Shown: positions 1 to 8,499 of the stretch, piece after piece
Layout: each line of letters opens with the position of its first letter
Position numbering within the stretch: position 1 is the stretch's first letter
NCBI GenBank assembly: GCA_964017065.1
Contig: OZ024792.1
Span: forward strand, 5,203,754 to 5,267,753
Reading direction: 5' to 3'
From: Haliclona indistincta
Lineage: Eukaryota > Porifera > Demospongiae > Haplosclerida > Chalinidae
DNA length: 64,000 bases
Notes under the pieces: model-generated
The model's input: only the letters and a program-made list of their open reading frames with translations
Database searches by the model: none
Told to the model about the DNA's origin: nothing
Program-made: the position numbers and the translations under genes

Positions 1-1092
1 TCGGTCTATTCCAAGGTGAACTACAGTAGCACATCTCAATCATCCATGGTTTTATGCATAAATCAGAAAAGTTGTGTTGTGTGGTGAACATCTCATTGTA
101 GCAGTATATCAACCAGACTATACAACACAGAAACATATCATATCTCCTCTTCTATTACAGAGTTTTAAAAAAGGTGATTCATGGTGAGCTGTTGCCTCTT
201 CTCTTACTCAAACATTTTGACCTGTACCTGTTTGCCAGGTATCTTGTTGATGAGCGATGGTTGAAGCAATGGAAAAAGTTTGTTGGGTTTGAATCATGGG
301 ACTTGACATCTGCTGGGAAGCAGGAAGCTCATCCTGGTCCAGTAGATAATGCTGGACTTTTTAAATGTACGGTACAGTCTTTTACAACATGTACTGTACC
401 AACTAAACATATTCAGCTCCACAAAGTGATATCCTGAAGGACCATCTAAAGGAGGAACTAGACTATGCTGTGGTACCTAATGCAGCTTGGGAATTGTTAC
501 ATGGTTGGTATGGGCTCTCACACGGTAGTAAACCCATTGAAAGGTAATAATCTTTCTTCTTTATATAGTTTTCAGTTTTTTTCTCTCAGGTATGTTGTGG
601 AGTATGGTACTTATGTGAGGCACCTTCAGGTGGAGGTATACCTGGCAGAGTTCAAGTTGTGTGTTCATCCACACATAAATGAATTGAAGGTTGGATTTTT
701 TAGCAGAGCCTGTACCATCGGTAAGACCCATATAGCTATGTGCAACTTACAAAGTCATTGTTATTACCATGTCAGGCGAAGTCCAGGCTAAGATGTGTTT
801 ATTGTTTGATGTGCCTGCGGAGACAGAGTGTCGATTGTGGCAGCGATACAGGACTAACACATATGAGTTACTCTCTAAACTATCACAGACTATATCACAT
901 GCAAGGTTGTATGATGGACAGGTAGGTGTGGTTTAGATGACAACAATGATGTATCGCTTCACATCCATAGATTATCATGCCTGAACTAAAAGCACCCAAT
1001 GGTATTTGGCCACGAGATAAACCACTAACCACACCTAAGGTAGGTATTATTCAACATTTTTCTATTACTTTCTTATGTTTCAACAGAAATGA
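1..1092 (+). CDS. TRIM copy A, 3' part only: DUSP2 and UBL exons
   Basis: This is the downstream end of a gene that starts before the window. By comparison with copies B and D the exons are 1-15, 163-183, 239-366, 417-543, 590-720, 776-921, 971-1039 and 1087-1092 (stop TGA), with all phases agreeing. Exons 239-543 encode a DUSP domain ([11 protein letters not shown], then [11 protein letters not shown], then LDYAVVP and WELLHGWYG). Exons 590-921 encode a ubiquitin-like segment ([11 protein letters not shown], then [10 protein letters not shown] and LYDGQ). Exon 971-1039 ends in GIWPRDKP, the position where USP4/15 proteins have a TWPR sequence. DUSP-UBL modules of USP4/11/15 bind partners and regulate the protease; here no protease follows. 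The N-terminal TRIM part is inferred from copies B and D and is not in the window. Confidence 0.75.
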
Positions 1093-2024
1093 TATCACTG
1101 CCAAGTATTAAGTATGCACAGCATCACATTCTGCTAACTTATAATGACAATTTTTGTGAACAATTTCAAAATTGAAGTGCAAACGAAACACCGAAAAAAG
1201 CAACAAACACTATAATGAATGACCCTCAAAATTAATAGTAGTGGTTAGGACTAAACAGCTAAGGCAAGCATCTATAACTAGAATTCATTGTTAAAATAAT
1301 TATTTCATGGGTATGCTAAACCTGTAAAGAATTATTTTAACATGAAATTTTTTACTTGAAAATTTCTGATTTACAGTGAATGAAGTAGTGGTGATAAAAT
1401 GGTTACAGAGTTGAATGGCTGCAATGTGGCTCTGTTCTTTCATAATCAGAGAATCAATAACTTAAATAGAAATTAACAAAATAATAATGGGTTGGTAAAA
1501 CAAAAAATATGTGACTCGTCTCGATCAACTTCTTCCACAAAATCAGAATTACCTAGACACAAAGTTCTCATAATTACTATAATGAGAGTTGTTGTTTACT
1601 TCATCAAAAGGATTGGTTGGGATGAGTTCGCAACTGTCGTGTGAATGATGGTTCCTTAGACTGTGGTGATAACACAAAGCGATCAGGTTAGATACTGACA
1701 GATTTGCTGTTGTGTTTAGCAGAGCCAGTTAGCATTGGTTGTGTCAGAATATGCTGCTCTTCCTCTGTCTTTTCTCTCTGTAGCCTCTTATATATCCATG
1801 GAATGTTTTTTTACACAATTATTCACCTGCAATTTCTGCTGCAGGTCTTCATCCTTGATATTTCTTCACTTTTCTTTTTTATAGAAATAGAGAATGCCGT
1901 TAGTCTGCATTTACCTGTTTTGTCATCTATTAGCAAAGACTGCAATCTGATTGGTCAGTTACAGCGAGTCACTGTTAATCATGTTATCGCGATCATAATT
2001 ATCGAACCCCGCCTTCGATTCATC
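1093..2024. other. Intergenic duplication flank between copies A and B
   Basis: No gene is seen here. The sequence is AT-rich and recurs after copy B (about 7251-8196) and, interrupted, after copy D (14024-14082 and about 15490-16230), so it is part of the duplicated unit. Its right end (about 1960-2024) is the promoter-proximal stretch before the RING start codon, with a shared CTGATTGGTCAGTTACAG motif that contains an inverted CCAAT box (ATTGG). The same ATTGG motif lies shortly before the start codon of the other TRIM copies. Confidence 0.6.
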
Positions 2025-5000
2025 ATGGCTTCCAATCCCATCGACGAATTCGAACTCAGTTGTTCTCTCTGCTCACAGCTTTACTCGTCGCCCAGGGTGT
2101 TGCCTTGTCTACATTCCTTTTGTAGAGCGTGTTTGGAGAATCACCAGAAGAAAGTCTGCGGAGAGGGAGAAGAGTTAACCTGCCCCATCAACTATTGCCA
2201 GGAAAGCGCTGGTGAAATCGCCCTTGATGAATTGCCTACAAACGTTTGGCTGGAAGGCAAGATAAGCGTGGAAACCAACATTGGACGAATCTTGAAAGGA
2301 AATTGTAACATTTGCGATGAATCAAGCTCTGCTGCAACATTTTGTACCGACTGTGGTATAGCGTTGTGTGGTGGGTGTGTAACCAACTGGCACAATAAAA
2401 ACAAGCTCTACAGGAACCACTCCTTAGTGCCAATCTCTGAATCGGTTGAAACAACAAAACCAGCTTTAGTAGAACATTTTGCTCAATCAGTGCAACAGAA
2501 GGGTTATTGCAGCAAGCACGGCAAGAAGGAAGCCGAGTTTAAATGTCAAGATTGCAATGAGATTCGTTGCTACCTGTGTTGCTTATCTGGCTGTTGTAAG
2601 AATCACAATTATCAGTCCATAGCTGACCTTGCTGAAGATACAAGAAGCAACCTAAAGGATTCTGTCCAATCCCTCACAGATCCCTCAGAAAAACTGAAGG
2701 TATTGCTCTCTGAATGTAAGAAGACAAAGGATCAATTGACTGCTCATGAGAAAGAGTGCGAGGAGACAATTGAAGCTGTGGTTAGTGATCGTATAGCTGC
2801 CTTAATGAAACAGAAAAAGGAGTTACTAACTCGGTGCCGCACTATTGCACAGAGCAAGCAAACTCGTCTTGACCTCCAGATAGAGCATATACAGGGAATG
2901 ACACAGCAATTAGAGCATAGCTGTACTGTGGTGTCTCAAGCTTGTAGCGACTACACAGACACTGAGCTGCTGGCAGTTAGTGATGAAATGGTACAGCGTC
3001 TTGAGAAGTTGGACGGAGAGTTTGAAAAGGAGAAACTGTATCCGTGCACAACTGATGCAATAGTGTCTACCTTCAATGACCAGCAAACTAGGCTTGGTGA
3101 AATCTTTGAAGGTTGTTACTCTCCGAATTGCACTCTTGAAGTACGTAATAACACAATTACCTGTTCAGTCAACAACGAAACGAAGCTTCGACTAGTCACA
3201 CAAAATGAAGAGGGAGATTTATATACAAGAGGAGGGGACAAGGTGGAGGCCCAACTCATAGGAAGTCATGGTGAAGTACCAGTGAAAATATTGGACAATG
3301 ATGATGGTACATACCAACTCTTGTTCACTCCAAACTCGGCTGGAGAATATCAACTGTTTGTCAAGATAAACAGCTCTGAGATCATGGGCAGTCCATTTAA
3401 AGTGACTGTATCTGCAAGATATTATCCCAAAAATCTATATCTATCAACTATAGATCTACCTTCTGTCCATGGTTTATCCACTCCTGTTGATGATGCCGAT
3501 TTATCTCAAATTCCTCAACTCAATTCATCTAGTTCGGCAAAAACTTCTGCCTATCCTCAATGGAGTCAACTTGCATCCAGTTCATCTCAAGCTCTACATC
3601 CCGCATCCAGTTCATCTCCTCAAGCTCTATATCTTGCATCCAGTTCATCTTCTCAAGCTCTACATCTTACATCTAGCTCATCTCAAGCTCTACATCCTGC
3701 ATCCAGTTCATCTCCTCAAGCTGCATCCAGTTCATCTCCTCAAGCTGCATCCAGTTCATCTCCTCAAGCTGCATCCAGTTTGTCTCCTCAAGGTGCATCC
3801 AGTTCATCTCCCCAAGCTGCATCCAGTTCATCTCCTCAAGCTGCATACAGTTCATCTCCTCAAGCTGCATACAGCTCATCTCCTCAAGCTGCATACAGTC
3901 CATCTCCTCAAGCTGCATACAGTTCATCTCCTCAAGCTGCATACAGTTCATCTCATCAAGTTGCATCTAGTTCATCTCCTCAAGCTGCATCCAGTTCATC
4001 TCCTCAAGCTGCATCCAGTTCATCTCCTCAAGCTGCATACAATTCATCTCCTCAAGCTCTACATCCTACATACAGTTCATCTCATTCTCTACCTCTACCC
4101 AAGGATCTCCCTCAATCCACTTCAAAAGCTTCTGCCCATCCCAGTAGGAAATCTAGTTCATCTTCACAATCCGTGTACACAGCAACCGCAGTTCCCACAA
4201 GGGGACAATTAGTCCAAGGAGCACGAGTTTCTCGAAAGCCGCCTAGTTTTATATTCCACACTCTACCTCAGCTTGGAGACGTATCTAATGGATGCTATCC
4301 ACCACTATGTGTGCTGGAGGTGGTACCTGCTGGTAAACCAGTCACGTTTACCGCAGGTAGTGAAAAGAAGCTACGGCTAGTCACTATGAATGAGGCAGGA
4401 GAGATGCTTGAGAAAGGAGGAGAGCAAGTGGAGGCTCATCTGAGCAGCAATGATGTATCAAACTCCATGGAGGTAGTGGACAATCAGGATGGCTCCTACC
4501 AGCTCATGCTTACTTCAGATGGTAAACCAGGAGAATATCAACTTGCAGTGAAAATTCATGGCTGTCATGTTCTGGGTAGTCCCTTCAGAGTTACTGTTGA
4601 AGGGCAGTTTGATTCAGAGATAAAGCAGATCCAGCTGCTACTATCTCAGCCTCTGAGGAAAGGAGATCTCTGGTGAGCAGTTACTGTTATATTGTGCTGT
4701 AAAATGTTACACTTTGTCTCACAGGTTTGTTGTTGCCCTGAAATGGTTTGAAAAATGGAAGAAATATGTTGGTTTTGAGTCCTTTGACAGAAGGTTTACT
4801 GGAAAGAAAGAATATTTTCCTGGATCGATTGATAACTCTGCCTTATTCAAAAGTGTGGAAATTATTTTAAATGATATAGTGCTATTGTGTTTGCTATAGA
4901 TACATCGGATTTAAAAGATGATCTCAAAGAGGGATTGGACTATGTTGTACTATCTGAGCCTGCTTGGAACATGTTTTTCTCCAAGTATGGCTGCTCTCAG

Positions 5001-6042
5001 CCTATTCCAAGGTGAACTACAGTAGCACATCTCAATCATCGATGGGTTTATGTATAAATCAGAGAAGTTGTGTTGTGCGGTACACAGCTCATTGTAGCAG
5101 TATATCCAGAATACAAGAGTATAGACTATAAAGCACAGAAAAAGATTATATTTCCTCTTCTAAGTCAGGGATTTAAAAAAGGTGATTCGTGGTGAGCTGT
5201 TGCCTCTTCTCTTACTCAAAAATTTTGACCTGTACCTGTTTGCCAGGTATCTTGTTAGTCAGCGATGGTTGAACCAATGGAAAAAGTATGTTGGGTTTGA
5301 AACATGGGACTTGAAATTTGCTGGGAAGCAGGAAGTTTATCCTGGTCCTGTAGATAATGCTGAACTTTTTAAATGTACGGTACAGTCTTTTACAACAAGT
5401 ACTGTACCAACTAAACATCTTCAGCTCCACAAAGTGATATCTTGAAGGGCTATCTAATGGAGGGGATAGACTATTCTATGGTACCTAGTGCACCAGCATG
5501 GGAATTGTTACATGGTTGGTATGGGCTCTCACACGGTAGTAAACCCATTAAAAGGTAATAATTTTTCTTCTTTATTATCTAGTTTTCAGGTTTGTTTCTC
5601 TCAGGTATGTTGTGGAGTATGGTACTTATGTGAAGCAACTTAAGGTGGAGGTATACCTGGTAGAGTTCAAGTTGTGTGTTCATCCACACATAAATGAATT
5701 GAAGTTTGGAATTTTTAGCAGAGCCTGTACCATCCGTAAGATCCATTTAACTATGTGCAACTTACAAAGTCATTGTTATTACCATGTCAGGTGAAGTCCA
5801 GGCTAAGATGTGTTTATTGTTTGATGTGCCTGCGGAGACAGAGTGTCGATTGTGGCAGCGATACGTGTCCAATACATATGAGTTACTCTCTAAACAATCA
5901 CAGACTATACCAGATGCAGGGTTGTATGATGGACAGGTAGGTGTGGTTTAGATGACAACAATGATGTATCTCTTCACATCCATAGATTATCATGCTTGAA
6001 CTAAAAGCAGCCAATGGTATTTGGTCACGATATAACCACTAA
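2025..6042 (+). CDS. TRIM copy B: RING-Bbox-coiled coil-filamin-Ser repeats-filamin-DUSP-DUSP-UBL
   Basis: Exons 2025-4672, 4725-4852, 4900-5011, 5165-5191, 5247-5374, 5425-5554, 5605-5735, 5791-5936 and 5986-6042 join in frame to 1168 codons. Domains in order: RING (CSLCSQLYSSPR, then CLHSFCRACL), a B-box1-like finger (CNICDE, then CTDCGIALCGGC, then WHNKNK), B-box2 (YCSKHGKKEAEFKCQDC), a coiled coil of about 130 residues, filamin repeat 1 (LGEIFEGCYSPNCTLE), a Ser/Pro/Gln/Ala octapeptide linker, filamin repeat 2 ([16 protein letters not shown]), DUSP1 ([23 protein letters not shown]), DUSP2 ([23 protein letters not shown]) and UBL ([11 protein letters not shown]). TRIM RINGs are ubiquitin E3 ligases, and DUSP-UBL is the N-terminal module of USP4/11/15 deubiquitinases, whose peptidase is absent here. 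The start at 2025 matches the other copies; the open frame to 1704 is non-homologous. A 1-bp deletion relative to copies A and D, just after the terminal Trp, gives an earlier stop at 6040-6042. Ubiquitin ligase function is inferred. Confidence 0.8.
3589..4062 (+). repeat. 24-bp coding minisatellite (Ser-rich linker of copy B)
   Basis: About 18 tandem copies of a 24-bp unit encode an octapeptide of the form AASSSSPQ, with variants such as AYSSSPQA and LHPASSSSPQ. The linker separates the two filamin repeats of copy B. Near-perfect repeats point to recent expansion by unequal crossing-over or slippage. All units are multiples of three, so the frame is kept. Two other frames, one of them antisense, are also open through the array simply because of the periodicity. 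Confidence 0.9.
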
Positions 6043-6283
6043 CCACACCTAAGGCAAGCTGCATGTATTATTCAACATTTTTCTATTATTTTACTATGTT
6101 TCAACAGAAATGATATCACTGCCAAGTATGCACAGCATCACATTTAGTCTAGCCGCTAGCCCTCTTTTCGCTAATAATTAATGGGCGGGGTCACGGCAAG
6201 GCGAAAAGAGGGTCTAGCAAAACTCGCAAGTCAATGAGTTTCAACTGACCAATCAGATTTTTCGTGTATATAGTAGCCCCAAA

Positions 6284-6545
6284 ATGTTAAGGAGAAGGCG
6301 TGTACACGTGGTTTTCATTGCCATGTCGGTGTGTCAACAGTTAGCCGCTGCTATTGAAAGGAAAGATTCAATCGTGAATGAATCGCTTACTAGTAGTCTG
6401 ACGCTGTTCGGATACACCTCGGTAAAGCCTGTACAGTTGGAAGCTTTTCATGACCTGCTCAGTGGCAAGAACGTTTTGGTAACTGTGCCTACAGGATACG
6501 GAAAGTCGTTCATTTACCAAGTGCTACCTTTCTGTGCCAGCTCAA
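6284..6545 (+). pseudogene. RecQ-like helicase N-terminal fragment inside the transposon
   Basis: The reading frame contains a Q-motif-like region (LFGYTSVKPVQLEAFHDLL) followed by a Walker A motif (VPTGYGKSFIYQVLP), the order seen at the N-terminus of RecQ-family superfamily 2 helicases. Homology stops at about 6545, where the sequence runs into the antisense of the neighbouring zinc-finger fragment, so motifs Ia to VI are missing and no helicase can be made. A probable start is the methionine of MSVCQQLAAA near 6323. Its place just inside the left TIR suggests it was a transposon-encoded gene rather than a host gene. Confidence 0.7.
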
Positions 6546-6548
6546 TTC

Positions 6549-7034
6549 TCACTCCAAGCCGTTCTCCAGGGGAAACAAAGACCGTTGGGGAGCTTGAACA
6601 GAGTCAGGCTGCGGATGCCAGGGAGCAGGCGACGATGAAAATAGCTCTCTTCTTGCACCATTTTCATCCCTACACCTTGTCCTCTTTGCTAGTGGGGATA
6701 TTCCAGTAGAGACTGCTGATGGCGATCGAAGACGCACGGAGGTTGTTGGAGTTACCATACCCGGCTGAGAATGACTGTGAACAAGGCTCTGAGAACCACG
6801 GTGACTCAACTTTGTTAACACCTGTCTTTTAAGCTCGTCAAACTGCTGTTTTAGGCTGTTGAGACGAAGAAGTGTGCTTCTACAGTGGTGACACACGCTG
6901 TTGGTACAGAGATCTTCCTCCAACAGACTATTAACAACGTCTCCTAAATCTGTGCGCTGTCCAAGGCGGTCGTCTGACAAACGGTATGCTCTGCTAGGAT
7001 CAACTAATTCTTCTTTGCATATTCCACACGCCAT
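6549..7034 (-). pseudogene. Cys-rich zinc-finger protein fragment inside the transposon
   Basis: An open frame of about 160 codons begins MACGICKEELVDPSR just inside the right TIR. It has a C-x2-C pair, a downstream NSVCHHCRSTLLRL with another C-x2-C, a short amphipathic helix (LKQQFDELKRQV) and a Ser/Pro/Arg-rich tail. It runs head-on into the helicase fragment. The Cys spacing resembles treble-clef or ZAD-like DNA-binding fingers at the N-terminus of some transposase or chromatin proteins, but I do not recognise the family. No catalytic region is present. Confidence 0.5.
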
Positions 7035-7259
7035 TACACTTTGACAGCAGCAGACTCAGCGCGTGCAGGCTGTACTGTGGCTAGTGCAAAACCCGCGAGC
7101 CCCACCCGCCACTTGAGGTAAGTGGTCGTGAACACTCCTTCTCAACATCAAAGAAACTCGATTTCGTGCGAGTTTTGCTAGACCCTCTTTTCGCCTTGCC
7201 GTGACCCCGCCCATTAATTATTAGCGAAAAGAGGGCTAGCGGCTAGACTACATCACATT

Positions 7260-8196
7260 CTGCTAACTTATAATGACAATTTTTGTGAACAATTTCAAAA
7301 TTGAAGTGTAAACAAAACACCGAAAAAGCAACAAACACTAAAATTAATGACCCTCAAAATTAATAGTAGTGGTTAGGACTAAACAGCTAAGGCAAGCATC
7401 TATAACTAGAATTTGTTGTTAAAATACTTATTTTATGGGTATGTTAAACCTGTGAAAGAATTATTTTAATGCGAAAAATTTTTTACATGAAATTTTTCTT
7501 ATTTTCAGTGAATGAAGTGGTGGTGATAAAATGGTTACAGAGTTGAATGGTTGTGGTACGGCTTTGTTGTTCTTTTATAATCTGAGAATCAATAACTTGG
7601 ACAGAAAATTAATAAATAATAATGGGTTGGTAAAATCAAAAAATATGTGACTCGTCTTCAAGTGCTCGATCAACTTCGTCCACAATATCAGAATTACCTA
7701 GACACAAGGTTCATCATAATCACTAATGAGAGTTGTTGTTTACTTCATCAAGAGGATTGGTTGGGGTGAGTTCACAACTGTCGTGTGAATGATGGTTCCT
7801 TAGACTGTGGTGCTAACACAGAGCGATCAGGTTAGATACTGACAGATTTGCTGTTGTGTTTAGCAGAGCCAGTTAGCATTGGTTGTGTCAGCATATGCTA
7901 CTCTTCCTCCTCATTTCATATCCCTTCTCCCTGCTGCCTCTTATCCATGGAGTGTTTGTTTTTATTCAGTGCCTTCTGATTAATTCTTTCCAATACAATT
8001 ATTCAACTGCAATTTCTGCTGCAGGTCTTCATATTTCACTTTTCTTTTTATAAAAATAGAGAATGTCATTTTATCGTTAGTCTGCTACCTTAAAAGATGC
8101 ATTTACCTGTTTTTGTAAACATCTATTAGCAAAGACTGCAATCTGAATGGTCCGTTACAGCGAGTCACTGTTATCATATCGAACCCCGCCTTCATC
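7260..8196. other. Duplicated 3' flank and promoter region leading to the RING stub
   Basis: This is a second copy of the 1131-2024 flank, with indels (for example about 60 extra bases near 7960-8030). It contains no gene. It ends in the same promoter-proximal sequence and start context as copy B, so stub C kept a promoter. Confidence 0.6.
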
Positions 8197-8322
8197 ATGG
8201 CTTCCAATCCCATCGACGAACTCAGTTGTTCTCTCTGCTCACAGCTTTACTCATCGCCCAGGGTGTTGCCTTGTCTACATTCCTTTTGTAGACCGTGTTT
8301 GGAGAATCACCAGAAGAAAGTC
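8197..8322 (+). pseudogene. TRIM copy C: truncated RING stub
   Basis: The sequence starts MASNPIDELSCSLCSQLY as in copies B and E and is colinear through CLHSFCRPCLENHQKKV. Homology ends abruptly at about 8322, in the middle of the RING. The frame runs about 24 codons further into unrelated DNA that is an antisense LINE fragment. The second zinc-binding half, the B-boxes and the coiled coil are lost, so a functional E3 is not expected. Promoter and start codon survive. Confidence 0.85.
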
Positions 8323-8323
8323 A

Positions 8324-8482
8324 GAATTCCAGTCAGCTATTGTTTTAGGAACAAACGAGTGCAAATAATAGCTAGAGTGAGCAAAAGGTTGCAGTAATGA
8401 GAGTGGGTGAAATGTGCGTGTGTTATAAGAGTGAGGTTCTCTATGAGAAATTAAACCAGAAGGAAAATAACGTAAGTTATAA
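8324..8482 (-). mobile_element. Non-LTR retrotransposon fragment (reverse transcriptase C-terminal end)
   Basis: The minus strand reads REPHSYNTRTFHPLSLLQ and SSYYLHSFVPKTIADWNS. This is the typical sequence at the very C-terminus of LINE reverse transcriptases, where a YNTR-like motif is followed by SFFPRTIRDWN. Only about 50 codons are present. The fragment lies exactly between the broken RING stub (right end 8322) and the broken end of the GPD2 copy (8500), so it marks or fills a rearrangement junction. Confidence 0.65.
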
Positions 8483-8499
8483 AAAATTAATGACATTTT

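Larger units (their letters stand above)
6136..7259. mobile_element. DNA transposon derivative, 84-bp TIRs, 9-bp target duplication
   Basis: The element spans 6145-7250 (1106 bp). The first 84 bases (6145-6228) are an exact reverse complement of the last 84 (7167-7250), with ends TAGTCTAGCC and GGCTAGACTA. It is flanked by direct repeats CATCACATT at 6136-6144 and 7251-7259. Paralogous flanks of copy A (1122-1130) and copy D (14037-14045) carry this 9-mer once with no insert, which proves the insertion and its borders. Inside are two inward-facing coding fragments, a RecQ-like helicase start on the left and a Cys-rich zinc-finger protein on the right, so this looks like an internally deleted copy of a larger element. 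A 9-bp duplication with long TIRs fits Mutator-like elements; a helicase plus a Cys-rich protein recalls Academ-type elements. I cannot decide the superfamily by eye. Confidence 0.9.

Noticed and set aside
1704..2024. Upstream in-frame extension of copy B (107 codons before MASNP)
   Set aside because: It is promoter flank shared with the stub and the orphan promoter, rich in frame-specific indels between copies, and not similar to any protein. The ATG at 2025 has homologues in all copies.
3469..4212. Long overlapping frames (247 codons forward, 97 antisense) in the Ser-repeat of copy B
   Set aside because: They exist only because 24-bp units keep all frames open; the true frame is the one continuous with the filamin repeats.
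5182..5445. DUSP2 exon read as starting [20 protein letters not shown]
   Set aside because: That part is intron: the donor after the KKGDSW codons and the CCAG acceptor before YLVSQRW give a junction exactly parallel to the DUSP1 exon (KGDLW/FVVALKW).
8197..8397. Functional 66-residue RING protein
   Set aside because: RING is cut before its second zinc site is complete and the rest is antisense retrotransposon.
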